A stretch of DNA of 64,000 nucleotides from Ligula intestinalis (GCA_036362985.1 JAYGXS010000004.1:67640573-67704572); one strand, 5' to 3'; positions 44,870-57,165 are shown, counted from the stretch's first letter. Made by a program: numbers and translations. Notes: a model not told the origin generated them from the letters alone.

Positions 44870-45429
44870 ATCACATCTTTGGAAGATGATTAACGGGAGA
44901 TACAACTGTTCCTTGTGACGCGTCTTCGGCTTTCGCATACCTTACACGCCTTTGTCGGCACATATGTGCAATTATCGGTATTGGCTAACTTTATGAGCGA
45001 AACTAACGCGGTCCTGTCGGACAGCCGGAAATGTATATTGCCAGTAAATAAAATAGCGCGAAAGTATCTATTTTAGTCTCAGGAGGTCCAGACGCCATGG
45101 TCAGAATGTTAGCGAAAAGGAAATAGTTAGAATTTTTTTCTGACCAAGAATCAGGGATGAAGCAGCTGATACTCAAGAAAATACTACTAACTGGCGGAAG
45201 AAGAGAACTAACTTTTAAGAGAATTGAAATCACGGGAGGTGCTTATTTCGCAGGCTACTGAATCGAGCATATCATTTTCTTAACAAACGTGTAGTAAAAG
45301 ACAACAATGACCCGAATTTTTTTCCGAGTTTCTACCTGCGCATATGGGAGGGTAGGGCCGAAAATACTCGCATGAAATACTCCACATCTGCCTTTAGTGC
45401 GGTAAACCTATGCAGAGAACAAGACTGAC
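44870..45429. other. No identifiable feature
   Basis: CLINT1 intron sequence without recognisable genes or repeats. Confidence 0.5.
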
Positions 45430-45568
45430 CTGACGCGCCCTGATCTCGTCCACGTTCATCTATGCACTGGTACCCGTCAAGCGTGCGAATATCATACAGA
45501 TGCTCCTGAGCAGTTTTGACGACATCCTCCGAGCCATTGCGCAGAAGAAAGGCCAGGAGTGTCAGACC
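45430..45568 (-). CDS. CLINT1: CLINT1 exon 2 (ENTH core)
   Basis: Between acceptor CAATTTTCAG and donor G|GTCAGT, the exon encodes GLTLLAFLLRNGSEDVVK, then TAQEHLYDIRTLDGYQCIDE and RGRDQGAS. LLRNGSE and the E-H-x-Y-D-I/L-R pattern are ENTH signatures of the epsinR branch; epsin 1-type proteins differ at these places. It starts in phase 0 and ends with one base of the next Val codon. The ENTH fold binds phosphoinositide and, in epsinR, the Vti1b SNARE (known for the family). Confidence 0.93.
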
Positions 45569-45599
45569 CTGAAAATTGCGAGGGAAATAACGGTTATTA

Positions 45600-46285
45600 A
45601 AAAAGACAACAATATGTTGGCATGCGAAATGGACTGATAATAACTACAAAATACAGTGAGAGGTGTGAAGAAGAAAAAAGCAAACCTTAATATGTAACGA
45701 CAAAGGTTTTGAGATAGATTTTGAAGACACAATAACTGCTACTAGACTCAGCCGGAGAATCGGGCTTACAAAGCGAGAAAGCTCATTAAGACCGTGAATA
45801 ATTAAATATATACAGAAACAGCATTCATTTTCAGAGTAAAAAGCGGATTTTAGTTTATTTGACATCTGTAGCTTCTTATTTAAGGTACAGAGGGTTCGTT
45901 TGCGAAATCAAATCACATTTTTAGCAGTTGGCACCGATGCTGGCCTAGTCAGCTCCATTGTCCGCAGCAGCGAGGATCAGCACAATCCTGATTTTTTGCG
46001 ACCAATGGTTAAATGCTCTGCGATTTTTATTCTTTTATCGTTATATTCTCGGGCGCTAAATACTGTCAAAGTTAACCTTTAAAATATTTTCTAAATTGTT
46101 CACAGTCGCTGCGGTAACTTAGAGGGGGGAGTGAACGAACCCCTGAGACAGAAAACCTTTGCTGCAATGCAAGCAACAGATGTTGTAAAACAGAAGCGGA
46201 GTTAGAAATTGGAGACACGGTCTATAGACATGAACCATAAGATGCGTTGGGAAGGTCAGCTGGCAAACACATCAATTTTACTCGG
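45600..46285. other. No identifiable feature
   Basis: CLINT1 intron sequence without recognisable genes or repeats. Confidence 0.5.
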
Positions 46286-46289
46286 GTTA

Positions 46290-46789
46290 TGTTAGGACGG
46301 CTGAGTCATAACTCGGACCGCCCTGAGGACACGAGAACAACGGACTCTTGCAGGCTACCGGTGCATGCAGAGCGGGCAAAGAGATCGAACTTCAAGGGAC
46401 GACACGCGAGCACGAAAGGACAACCACGGCCGGGGTCTGCTTTCTTTGAGGTTATGCCTGGCCAGGGGCAAAGCGCGCACGCCAAGCGTCACGGTGAGGA
46501 CACGATGACTGTTCGCAATGGGCCACTAGCGGAGGAGCCAATAGGGACCAAGGCTGCCTGTCCTTAAATACGACGCCGCGAAGAGAATGCACATTCTGTT
46601 GCCGAGACGCGCTACGAACGACCCAACATCCTACTGCGATGGACACAGGACAAGCTGGCGAGACGAGACGAGATGAGATGATAGAAGACACGTTGCTGAA
46701 GGATATACAGAAGACCATGCTGATGTATAAGCAGAACTAGTAACAGTAAAGCACTATCTGCTATCCTGTTCTGTCTTCTCTTCCTAACA
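46290..46789 (+). mobile_element. Probable solo LTR, 500 bp
   Basis: The segment starts TGTTAGGA and ends TCCTAACA, an exact 8-base inverted terminus with the TG...CA ends typical of LTRs. A CCAAT box (GAGCCAATAGG, near 46536) precedes a TTAAATA TATA-like element (near 46563), as in a promoter. The flanking five bases, GGTTA and CGTAA, do not match, so either the target duplication has decayed or one end joins internal element sequence. No retroviral genes are adjacent. Confidence 0.55.
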
Positions 46790-46799
46790 CGTAACTTGG

Positions 46800-48870
46800 G
46801 GACATAACCAGTGTTGCAACAGGAACACACACGGTTATAACAGGTTATTTGTGTGTGATGACCACAGTTCGCAGTGGTAGATCGTACTGGCGGAGGTCAG
46901 GGGTTCATAGAGGCGAGTTTTTGTTGAAATTTGTGACGAGATCACTCCTTGCGTCGGTAGAGAATATACAGGAGGCATAATTAGCATTTCATCACCTTAA
47001 TACCGGCTAGTCGATAGGAAATGGGCAAGCAAAGTGTCTGAGCATTTTAACCTTCTCATAAGCTGAAGGACTGTATACTGATCATGGCATTAAGTTTTCA
47101 AGAGGCACAGTGGTGAGCGAGGCTTTTAGTGTCATATCGAACCTAGCGGAAACGTGAAACAGTCGGTCAAGAGGGGATTAAGTGTCCCTGAAGGAGTTTT
47201 CAAGAAAAGCGGTGTATGTTCAGTCGAAGTTCAAAATGAGATCTTGTGAAGGCAGAAAATTGTAACAGTAATCGAGTAATACGAACCGAATAGTTTTTTG
47301 CGCATACCAAAGGTCAAATGGTTTGACTTCCTAACAGTTTTGTGCGTAAAGGCCGACACCGAGCTTGTGGGGGTTTTTTATAATGCACCCGAACCTCCGT
47401 AAGTTTTAGTTGATAGCATGTCAATATTAAGTCCATAAATTTAAAGAGCATCGAGGTAGCCTTCCAATGAGCAAAAAGGGTCAAACGCTGCAACCGTCTG
47501 CTGAAACTAGGGTTACTGTTACGGGGTTTTTTGAGCGGCAAGTACTTAGCCACTACAGTTTCTGACAAGGTTAAGACCACCTATTACTTCCCTTAACCAG
47601 CGTTGTTGGTGGAACAATAAAGGATTAGGTTTTTAACAAATATCTCCCCAGGAACTTTGACTGGCTGGTGCCTCGGTAATACAGACAGCCCGTATTGTCT
47701 TCATTCTGAAAAAAAGCAGAATGGGGCAGATTCGGTTAGGCGTACTTGCCAAAATATTATTATCAATGACAACAGGCAGCTGTATTGGATTTCAACCGGT
47801 GAGTCCATTTGTTTAGGGAACGTCAGAATCTCGGCTGCCGTGCGCAACATAGAGGATTTCTGCAGGAAATGTGTGGGACAGTCACACTAGTTGCAGTCTG
47901 GGGCGGTAGATTGAGCAATGCGGAGAAGCGCTCATAGCAAAACGAAAGTATTGCATTCGTTTTGCTGACTTACTTGACCCAGAAGCGGTATTTAAACTGT
48001 TCTTAATGAACTTCATTCAGATCTTTCTGCTGCAAACAGTGCACGATCATTCTAATTCTGATAAAATGTTTTGCCAGCAAGTGTCCGTAGCCTATCACAG
48101 ACCGTGTTTTCCGAAAACATAATGGTCGGATACTAAGTGATGCGGTGCGTCGTGCATTGTTGATGAGGCAAAAAATGTGTCCGACATCCAATATCTCAGG
48201 ATACACCTGTGACGCCCCAGTTTTTATTTTTATGAAAAGTATCAGTTAGGTATTCACATGGAACAACTAAGTGTTGATTTCGTGAAAAATATAGTTATTA
48301 GTGGGCTAGTGAAGCTGATTGGTTGTTTCATGGGATGTCAATTTAATAATGTCAATCCTTAAGGGTGAAATAGTCATCACAATCACAGTAGTCGAGGGTG
48401 TGTTAAACAGTTGGATCGGCTTTATCGGTGATCGCAATCCGAACTTCGTGGAGAGTAACAGGTTAGTAGATAGAACCTAATTAAAGGGCGGTGGCCCTCT
48501 ACTTTTCTTTCATCATCCACACTGAGCGTGACGCCATGGGCGTCGATTATAAATGTTGGTGATTATGCCCTCCACCTGAATGTCAGCGATAGTAGTAGCG
48601 ATATAGGAAGCGTTACCATTCACACAATTAACCTAAAACTGGACAGGGTAAGTGTCTTGCACGATTATGGCAAATGCATACTTATCAACAATGACAGTTC
48701 TCGCATACAAAAAATAGGAATGGAATCTGTAACAAGGCAACAGACATCCACGATAGGATATCACTGGAGAGCAGCCATTTATTCGTTAATTTAAAAGGCA
48801 TTTTCTATGAAAACACTGTTTCTTAACTGATGGCAGTGGTCAAATGTTGAATGCTGAAGGAAATCTAAGG
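46800..48870. other. No identifiable feature
   Basis: CLINT1 intron sequence. No gene or known repeat was recognised. Confidence 0.5.
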
Positions 48871-48876
48871 AATCAC

Positions 48877-49078
48877 CTTGTATATTCGGCGCCAGTTTCG
48901 AGAGTTTTCGGGAAAAATTCTCTCCCATAACATATTCATAACTTCACAAAGGCCTTGATAATGGTACGTTTCTCGACTGATTTCTCTCATAAGACCTCCG
49001 TGCGGACCCCAGGGCTCATCGCTGGTGGCTTCACGAACTTTGTTCTCCAATTCAGTGTAGTTCATGACGGCCGCAGTA
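48877..49078 (-). CDS. CLINT1: CLINT1 exon carrying the ENTH N-terminal half
   Basis: The acceptor TATTCCGTAG is followed by a split codon and TAAVMNYTELENKVREATSD, then EPWGPHGGLMREISRETYHY, VMNMLWERIF and NWRRIYK, ending at donor AAG|GTGATT. The VREAT...DPWGP-type signature is diagnostic of ENTH domains, and V-M-N-Y at the start is the epsinR form. The ATG at 49065-49063 is an internal Met: the exon begins before it, and in epsinR about 17 residues including a basic helix 0 come first. That preceding exon is not in the visible sequence. Confidence 0.93.
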
Positions 49079-49089
49079 CTACGGAATAA

Positions 49090-49842
49090 AGAAATTAAGA
49101 AAAAAAATTACATTTTGTCCACCAGTGCTTTTCCTTTGTCTAGAACGTCTCGAAACATGATTGTTCTGGATTTTCAATACCGCAAATCTATTTGGCCTAG
49201 GGAAATATGCGTAAGCGCACACAATTGTCGGATCGCCGCCGCGGCAATCCGCTAAGGTTCAGTTTTCAGGTTCTACGGTGTTCCAGGTTGCTAGACCGAA
49301 AGTTGTATTATTAATCCGTTGTCTGATGGCATACATGCATTATCAGCCAACAGATAAGCATTTTTAAACAATCAAAAAAAAACAGAAAAAAGATATAATG
49401 GGCATCAAATTACGCTTGAATGACATCGAAGATATGCTGGTGGGTTCAGCAAAGTTAGGAAGGAGAGCACGATAATCTGGAGGAAAGTTTGAAGGTGAGG
49501 AGTATATCTGTTACTCAAATTTAAAAGCACTGCACTATTTTCCTACGAATCATTTGACTTAATAGGGGTAAACGGCCAACGCCATTGCCTTATAAAGGGT
49601 AGATATAAAAATTGCCGCAAGCTACTTTAGGCCTATAAAATTGACTTGTTTTTCCTTCAAAACGATGGAGCTTTGGGTAAAATATGCCCCAAAAATATTC
49701 ATGTAAATGGCATGGTCAAGAATTTTCGGCATGGTGCCCGCATTCAACAAAGGTTTTGACAGGATGCTTTATCAACGCTTCTGACATAAACTGAGCAGCC
49801 TTTTCACAATGAGGAATCTCGTGAACTGGATAAGTGCATTTC
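49090..49842. other. No identifiable feature; 5' exon sought and not found
   Basis: If the block is reversed, this is the intron upstream of the ENTH exon. I found no sequence able to encode the expected Met-Trp-Lys-Val-type helix 0. Confidence 0.5.
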
Positions 49843-49942
49843 NNNNNNNNNNNNNNNNNNNNNNNNNNNNNNNNNNNNNNNNNNNNNNNNNNNNNNNNNN
49901 NNNNNNNNNNNNNNNNNNNNNNNNNNNNNNNNNNNNNNNNNN
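49843..49942. other. Assembly gap (100 N)
   Basis: Exactly 100 N. The right flank begins with the same 36 bases that end the reversed block at 26613. Confidence 0.99.
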
Positions 49943-50095
49943 GTCCGTTGAACTGTTAGCAACCCCACCATCTTCCTCCAGCCCTACGACACAAACCATG
50001 ACAGCTGGCCTGTTCGGTGACTTCAATGGCTTCGCTGCCGCGCCCGCTGCCCCTGCTCCCAGTGCGGGCCTGCCTAACTTCTCCATCCTTACACC
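49943..50095 (+). CDS. CLINT1: CLINT1 exon 6, 3' part
   Basis: The reading frame continues from the part at 26613-26674: SVELLATPPSSSSPTTQ, TMTAGLFGDFNGFAAAP, then APAPSAGLPNFSILTP, ending at donor CC|GTAAGC. GLFGDFNGF has the F-G-x-F and D-F-x-x-F forms that in epsinR bind the ear domains of AP-1 and GGA adaptors. The exon ends with two bases of a Pro codon, completed by exon 7. Sequence between 49943 and 49978 duplicates the end of the other contig. Confidence 0.92.
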
Positions 50096-50099
50096 GTAA

Positions 50100-51499
50100 G
50101 CATACAAGCTTTTTTTTACATTGATGCCATCTTTACGGACTTGGGTATCCAAGGGCGTGATTATAATACGCAACCGAAGTCTGTGGTTGTTTTCCTTGAC
50201 GTCGTCGGTCATGCCGAAAACAAATTGGATTTGTACCGGTGGTGACAGGTACCTAAACTGCCACTTTTTTCTTAGATCCGGGCTCTATGCAAATTTATTC
50301 AGAACCCCTGGCACATTATATTTAAACATGTTCTGGTATGCGCGCAGAATAGGTGAGGAAATGATTTAGACAGGTTGGCCATCGAATAAAATTTCTCTTT
50401 GCTCGATAGCATTAATGGTTCCGGTTAATTTAGGCGGATGCAACGAAATTTACCAATAATTACCCTAACTATTATAGGTTCACTATTACTTCCTGTTTGT
50501 GAGACAACAGCAGTGTCGTGAAGTGTGGTAAATGGGCTGTAGAGCAAAAGCGAGATTTGAACGCCGTGATTGTGCTGAGGGCCCCTACAATTATCACGCC
50601 CAGCCTTATTATAGGAAGAGAAGGGGTAATACCAGCAGTTCTTGTATACAGAAACTCAGTAGTGGCCTGATGCCCCGAAACGCGGCAGGCCCGGGTGCTG
50701 CGCGTGCGTCTGTCCGCTAGCGTGTTGTGGGCGTGAATGAATAAAAGTCATGCGATAGTGAGTCACTGGCCGATTGATCAACTGCTTGGCCAATAGCAGT
50801 TTATGATTGGCTGTTCCAGAAGCAAGTGCAGGATGGCAGTCACGTGACCGTTTTAAGGCTTGGCGCCGGCGCTACATGTCAATTTCCAATTTATTAGCTC
50901 TCGTCTGCCAAGCATTCACCAACTAAATTTTTCGAAACTCGGGACGCCAACTCGGACTTTTTGGTCTTGAGCAATGGGTCCGTTTTGTTCTCCGCTGCAA
51001 TCGGATATATTGAGTAGGGTAAATGGGGTATTTACCTGTCAGATTACTGTATCTTTCAGACTCATTGCGTTGTGCCTTAGAGTTGGATTAATATGTGATT
51101 AATCTTTGCTTTAATACTGCTTCCGGCGTGCAACCTCCCCATGTCCGTACAGAAACACTCCGATGCAGTACGACTGACTCCGACCGAATTTATTTACTGC
51201 CCACTGCACACTAGAAGTGTAAACCTCGCGGTAGAGAATGCCAAACCTCAAGAAAGTCGATACTGACTGAAGATAAGTCTACTTACAGCAGGAAGCAGAC
51301 ATCGCTCATCGGGCGGGTCGCCATAAAACGAATTTGAGAAGGAACATTTGTAATCTGGCTCCCAGCCCAGAGACTAAAGTGGTGCTGTGAGTAGATACTT
51401 CTTCAAACAACGATTTTTAAGGCTTCGTGATAGCCGTAACTCTCACAGATGTAGTCTACTGGCGAGTTCACTGAAATTTAACGTGGTAAATCGAGTACT
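50100..51499. other. CLINT1 intron sequence; GC-rich region with CCAAT motifs
   Basis: No gene. Near 50740-50900 there are GGCCAATAG and GATTGGCTG motifs and TTTTAAGG, which could belong to a decayed LTR. CTGATG at 50667 and CGAAAC at 50676 resemble hammerhead boxes but are too close together. Confidence 0.4.
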
Positions 51500-54315
51500 T
51501 GATCGATGAAGACGGGTTACCCGGGAAAGGAGGGTTACCCGTTAGCCAGGTTGCAGGCTACCTGGCGCGTCCACGGGTGGCGGATAGTGGCGTGGCCTTC
51601 AGTGAAGGTTAGCTGCGAAGTAAGCAGGCCCCCGGGTCTGGCGAATAAGCAGTCGCGGACGCAGCAGCGACAGTGTTACCAGGGCGCGGTGGGCTGAGGT
51701 CTGGCGCACCGACTGCCTTATAAAATACCGCAAGGCCCAATGACGACACTGTTACACGGCGAGCGTTAACCGCCATTAAATAGGTTTGCTTGCCACCAAC
51801 ACCACTGCCTTGTGGTTAGATTCTTGAGCCAAAGTGCTAGAGGAGGCAACCTCGAACAAAGAATCCGAGCGGCCGTTGGAGACCCGCCTGTATTCAAAAT
51901 TCCCAAGAAATCTCATGAACATGTCAACTTACGATTTTACGACCCACGCTACGGCGTCCGCAGGAACCTACGCGCTCCGCAACCCCTGTCCGGTGGTGCG
52001 GGCGAATAATGTGCACGCTGGACTGCTAAACAAAAACGGAATCTTGGTATTGGATGCTGGAATGTGCGAACATTTCTGGAACCTGGTACTCAAAGTTTGA
52101 CAGCGCACAGTCTCCATGTGTATCACGTGGATGCTTGTTGCTTGTCAGAGGTCCGACTCCCCGACTCAGGTGCCCGAGAAGTCAAAATCCCGGGGGTCGA
52201 TTCTTATTTCACCTTGTATCAAAGCCGTCCGAGTGACTCATCTGGTAGACACGGTGTGGCTATTGCCCTCTCGGAAGAAGCTAACCGTGCACTACTAGCA
52301 TGGGAACCAGTCAACGACCGAGTGGCCTGTGTTCGACTGAAAGGCCATTTTACGAACACCTCGGTTGTATCTGTGTATGCACCTACGTCGGCGGCTGAAC
52401 AGCAAGAGAAAGATAATTTCTACTCGCAGCTGCAGGAGCTAGCTGAACGACTCCCTCGTCGAGATCTGCTAATTGTTGCCGGGGACTGGAATGGCCGGAC
52501 TGGGCCCGGTGACCCGACAAACAGCCACCTTCTTGGTTCTTTTGGGCTTGGCTCTCGAACGGACAATGGTGAGAGGATGCTGCAGTTTGCCGAACAGAAC
52601 CGACTGTTTGTTACCAAGTTATGCTTTCAGCATCGTCACAAAAATCAACTGACTTGATATTCGAACGATAGCCGTACCGCCAGTCAGATCGATTACATTC
52701 TAGTTGGTTCACGGTTTCGCAGCTGGGTCCACGATAGCAGATCAATGCGAGGTGCCGAAACTGGTAACGTCTACGGGTCTGACCATGTTCTCGTTCGTAC
52801 GCGCCTGAAGGTTCACCTCTCATCTGTGCCCAAACTGCCACGTGCGAGACGCCTTGATGTCGCAAAGCTCTGGCAAACCAACACTACCGAGGCTTTAAGC
52901 ACAGACATCCAGTCCCGTCTTATGACCCAGGCTGACAACGAGGGCAGTAGCAAGTGGCCATCACTGAAGACATCCATCTATGGGGCAGCTGAGAAGATTC
53001 TCGGATTCACTCAGCGGCGCCGCAGTGACTGGATCAGTGGAAAAACCCTGCAGCTATCAGCCGAGACGACTCGAGCCAGGTCCCGGAACGATGCCTTAAT
53101 CGGCCAACTTCGAAAGCTGACAGCAAAGTTGGCTAGAGATGATCGGCAGAAGTATTGGTCCGAAACGGTGACTTCTGTGGAGCAGGCTTCTAATGTTGGC
53201 GACACCCGAAATTTGTACCAAATCATACGCCAGGTTAGTGGTAAGCCCCGCACGAGTCCTGGTCCACAAGAAAATCTCTCAGTCGTTCGATATCCGGTCT
53301 GGTGTCCGATAGGGCTCCGTCCTTTCGCCCATTTTGTTTAACTACGTCATTGACTGGATTCTCTGCAAAGCCCTACATGAAGAGGACGGTTTTTAACTTG
53401 CACCCGGACGGCGACTTACTGATCTTGACTACGCCGATGATATTGCGCTGTTAGCCTCAAACTTTGATGGTCTACAGTCGGTAGTGTCGCGTTTAAATGA
53501 GATCGCTATGTTGGTAGGCATGTCCATAAATTCCGGAAAGACGAAATTGCTCTCGAGCTGCATCCCTAACCAAGAGAAAGCACCCCTTATGATTAATGGC
53601 CATCAACTTGAAGAAGTAAACAGCTTTAAATACCTCGGGGCGAGGATGCTACCGAATGGACAGAGCAAGGACGACATTGTCTCCCATATCGATGCTGCTC
53701 GCTGTGTTTTCTCAATCCTTCGAAAGTGCCTATGGATCCGACGTGACATCTCCATCGCCACGAAGATTCGTGCATACTGTGCATCCATCCGGTCAGTCCT
53801 CCTCTATGGATGTGAATGCTGGGCTGTGCGCGCTGAAGATGAGCGAAGACTGGAGGTCTTTGACCTCCAGTGTTTTAGGACAATCCTGGGAGTTAAGTAT
53901 AGCAACTTCATCTTGAATGAAACAGTCCGCATCCGCTGCGATCGTATCACGAGGATATCTCAGGCCATTCAAAAAGGGCGACTGTGGTGGTTTGGACACG
54001 TTCTCCGTCGTCCGCCCCACGAGCTTACCTATGCTGCCCTCGACCCGGCACCGCAGCCCACCTGGAAACGTCGAAGAGGAGGGCAACTGAAGACCTGGCT
54101 GGACACCGTCCTTCAAGACATGGAAGCAGTTCTTGGACCTTCTATCTTCGGCCTCCGTCGCTGGAGAAAAGACTGGGTGGAGCTTTCGAGATCCGCTGCC
54201 GCCAATCGCCGCGCATGGAGAGGTACCGTCCGTGACATCATTGAGGCCGGCTAGATCAGGCATGATCACAGCCGTAACAAGCAAGCAAACAAACACTTGA
54301 TCTTCCGAACACACA
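51500..54315 (+). mobile_element. RTE-like non-LTR retrotransposon, internally deleted
   Basis: A GC-rich 5' region (51500-52060) precedes an endonuclease frame (52064-52657; WNVRT-like start shifted, then CCLSEVRLPD, HGVAIALSEEAN, LLIVAGDWNGR), which continues after a stop as QIDYILV and GSDHVLVRTRL (52745 on). The frame goes on to 53285. Then most of the RT is missing, and SGVR-GSVLSPILFNYVIDW and DLDYADDIALLAS (53430) follow. The C-terminal frame 53484-54254 ends RRRGGQLKTWLDTV and DIIEAG. The tail is an AACAAGCAAGC-like repeat. It lies within the CLINT1 intron, same direction. Confidence 0.88.
53484..54254 (+). pseudogene. RTE-like element, C-terminal part of the RT protein
   Basis: A continuous frame of 256 codons: NSGKTKLLSSC, FKYLGARMLPNGQSKDD, LLYGCECWAVRAEDERRLE, RISQAIQKGRLWWFGHVLRR, then RRRGGQLKTWLDTVLQDME and a final FGLRRWRKDWVELSR. 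This follows the YADD motif of RTE-clade reverse transcriptases. Three other fragments in the window (26920-27062, 27075-27795, 42300-42895) carry the same region, the part most often retained after 5' truncation. It has no function without the deleted palm. Confidence 0.87.
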
Positions 54316-55115
54316 TCACTGTAGCTTGTTTTCCCGAGATAGGTCTTAGACTTCTCGTTTTCTAGCTGCTTACCTTTTTAACTCTCTATATTCACTCATT
54401 CCTCTAGGTTCTAATGACTCTTCGTACAATTGCCTTACTCAAACTGTAAATTTCTGCACAACAACCGTAGAAAAAAAAACCTGAATGTAAATCGTCTTTT
54501 TCATGCTCATGCGACTACAAGTAGAGTTAAAGGTGCACTTCGCGTTCCATCCATGTATATACTTTTATTATTCGCAGATAGGCGTACATCGATCAGTTAG
54601 AGGACATATTCGTCCGCAAGGTAACTAATGCTATAGGCACCGATTTCTGGGGCAACACCGGGGTGTGTGTATGACTGGTTGACTACGGCTAATAAGCCAT
54701 AAATGGCCATCTTAGTCTGCTTTGTCTTTGTCGGTAATGTCCTTCTCCCTATATAATTAGCTGCCTTGCGGCGTAGGCTCAAGGTTGAGCTCCAAAAGCA
54801 CCATGGACGGACGAGTGTGTCCTTTAACTAATCGGTGTACGCCTATCTCCCTCTTAATAATGCTTACCAAAAGATAACCGAGAAGACGACGAGCCCGTGG
54901 CACTGTGGTTAGAGCACGCTCGAGCCTCGAGCGGGGCATCACCTGGGGTTAGGCATGGCTGGCTGATGACGGCTAATAAACTATAAATGGTAATTCAGTC
55001 TTCCTTGTCTTTGCCAATAATACCATTTTGCCAATAGCATTAGTCACTGTGCAGCTGCTGATGCGCCTCGAGATTGAGCCCCAAGGCACAACGCGACAGT
55101 TCAGTTCCGTAGGCG

Positions 55116-55139
55116 ATATATATATATATATATATATAT
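55116..55139. repeat. (AT)n microsatellite
   Basis: Twelve AT units directly next to the inverted SINE-like copy of the array. Confidence 0.95.
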
Positions 55140-56802
55140 GGAGTGGATCCGACAAAGACGAGGGAGACCGGAATGGCCATTTCTGGCTTGTTAGCCGTCA
55201 TCAGCCAGTCATACCCAATCTCAGGGGTCGGAACCCACGAGATTCGAACCCGGGACCTTTGGTCATTGGGTTTACCACCCTACCTCGGCACCACGGGCCA
55301 GTCATACCAAACCCCATGGGTTAGAAGGTCGGACTCCTAATCAACAGGTCGCGAGTTCGGGTCCGGCCTCCCATGTCTGTGTCGGTGATGTTCATCTACC
55401 GTTATGCGGCTGACGGCGGGGGTCAAGACTGTTCCCCAAGGTACAACGGGATAAGTGATTTCCACAGCCAATCGGAGAGCGCCTATCTACCATTGTTAAC
55501 ACTCCCCAATCGACAACCGGCAAGACAAAAAGCCCCCGGCGATGCGTTCTAGAGCGTTGGGCTTTTAGCTCACAGGCCGCGCGTTCGAGCCTCGAGTGGG
55601 ACATCACTCGGGGTCTTGTATTGCTTGCTGATGACGGCTAATAGAGCAGAAATGATCATTCAGTAATCCCTGTCTTCGCTGTAGGGGCTTAAGAGTGAGC
55701 TTCAAAGGCACCATGGACGGACGAGTGCGTCCTGTAACTGATCGGTGCATGCCTATTTGCCACTATAGATTCCCGATCGAAAACCTGCAAGACAATGACT
55801 TAATGGTTACGGCGTTTGACTCTGATCAGAGGTCGCGAGTTCGAGGCTCGGGTGGGATACCACTTGGGGCCGGGCATGACTAACTGACGATGGCTAATAA
55901 GTCAGAAATGGCCATCCTAGTCTCCCTTGTCCTTCTCGTTAATGTCCTTCGGCCTAAATCATTAGCCGCCTTGCGGTGTAGGCTAGAGTGTGAGCTCCAA
56001 AGGCACCATGGACGGACGCCTGTGTGTCCTTTAACTGTGTGTTCCGGATCAAAAACCGGCAAGACAGCTTGTCCGTTGCGCAGTGGTTAGGGCGTTAGAC
56101 TTCTAACTAGCAAGGTCGCGGGTTCGAACGTCGACTGGGGCACCTATTTCTGGAGCAACCCTTGAGTTGCATACGACTAGCTGACGACGGCTGATAAGCC
56201 AGAAATAGCCATTCTAGTGTCCCGTGTCTTTGCCGGTAATGTCCTTATGCCTACATCCTACCCGCCTCGCGGTAGGGGCCCGACTGTGAGCTAGTATGGC
56301 AACATGGACGGACAGGTGTGCCCGATCTAATACCGACAAGACTGCAGGCTCGTAAGTCAATGGTTAGCATGTTTGCCTCTGACCGGAGAGACGTGCGAGT
56401 TCTAAACTCAAGTATGGCAGCAATTTCAACGGCAACACTAGAGTTGGGTATCGCTAGCTGACGACGGCCAATGAGCCAGAAATGGCCATTCCATGTATTT
56501 GCTGGTAATGTCCTTCTGCACATATAGGTGTGTACCTTCGTTGATGAACGTTTCCCGCTCGCCAACAGAAATCCCCCTTCTCACTCTCTCCGGTGGCTCA
56601 CTATCGAACGGATGAGTGTGTCCTCTAACCGAACAGTGTACGCTTATCCGCCACTGTATATTCCTGATCGAAAACCGACAAGACAGCGAGCTTGTGGTGC
56701 ACAGGTTAGAGCGGTGGACTTCTAACTAACAAGGTCGCGGGTTCCAAACTCGAGCGGTGGACCAATTTTTGGGGCAACGTCGGGGTTCCTGTATGACTGG
56801 CT

Positions 56803-57165
56803 TGTAAGGATGGCCTCACTAACAGCCTTGGCAAGCAGTAGTTTGCAAGCGATAGCCCATACACAGCAGGCTATCGATTAGCCTACACGCGAGCGAACGC
56901 TTTGTGCCAGACAATCAATCCATAATTTGAATTTCAAGCTACATTCACTCACTGAGCCACCAGCCAATCTAACCGGCGACTAAGTCAAGAGGAGAGCTGA
57001 TTGGCTCGATTGACATCGTGTTACACGCGTTGTTTCCGAAATACTGTGTTCCTCTTACACTAAAAGACTTGTGCTTTTGCACAGTTCTTGTCGTGTTCTT
57101 CCTTTGGGGACTCACGCAAGGCGTTACTGGACGGTAATATCTGGGCATGGGCTTCCGTTATAACA
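56803..57165 (-). mobile_element. Solo LTR, 363 bp, with perfect 5-bp target duplication
   Basis: On the minus strand the element starts TGTTATAACGGAAG at 57165 and ends CCATCCTTACA at 56803. TGGCT flanks it on both sides (56798-56802 and 57166-57170). Other units of the array read ATGACTGGCTGACGACGG without interruption and so show the empty site. The sequence aligns at roughly 75-80 percent (by eye) with the solo LTR at 57825-58179, which is in the opposite direction. It contains a CCAATCAGC motif. No internal retroelement genes are adjacent. Confidence 0.85.

Noticed and set aside
26613..49942. A genuine chromosomal inversion splitting CLINT1
   Set aside because: Possible in principle, but the exact 36-base shared contig edge and fixed-length gaps favour a scaffolding error.
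50660..50690. Hammerhead-like boxes CTGATG and CGAAAC
   Set aside because: Only three bases separate the boxes, leaving no room for stem II.
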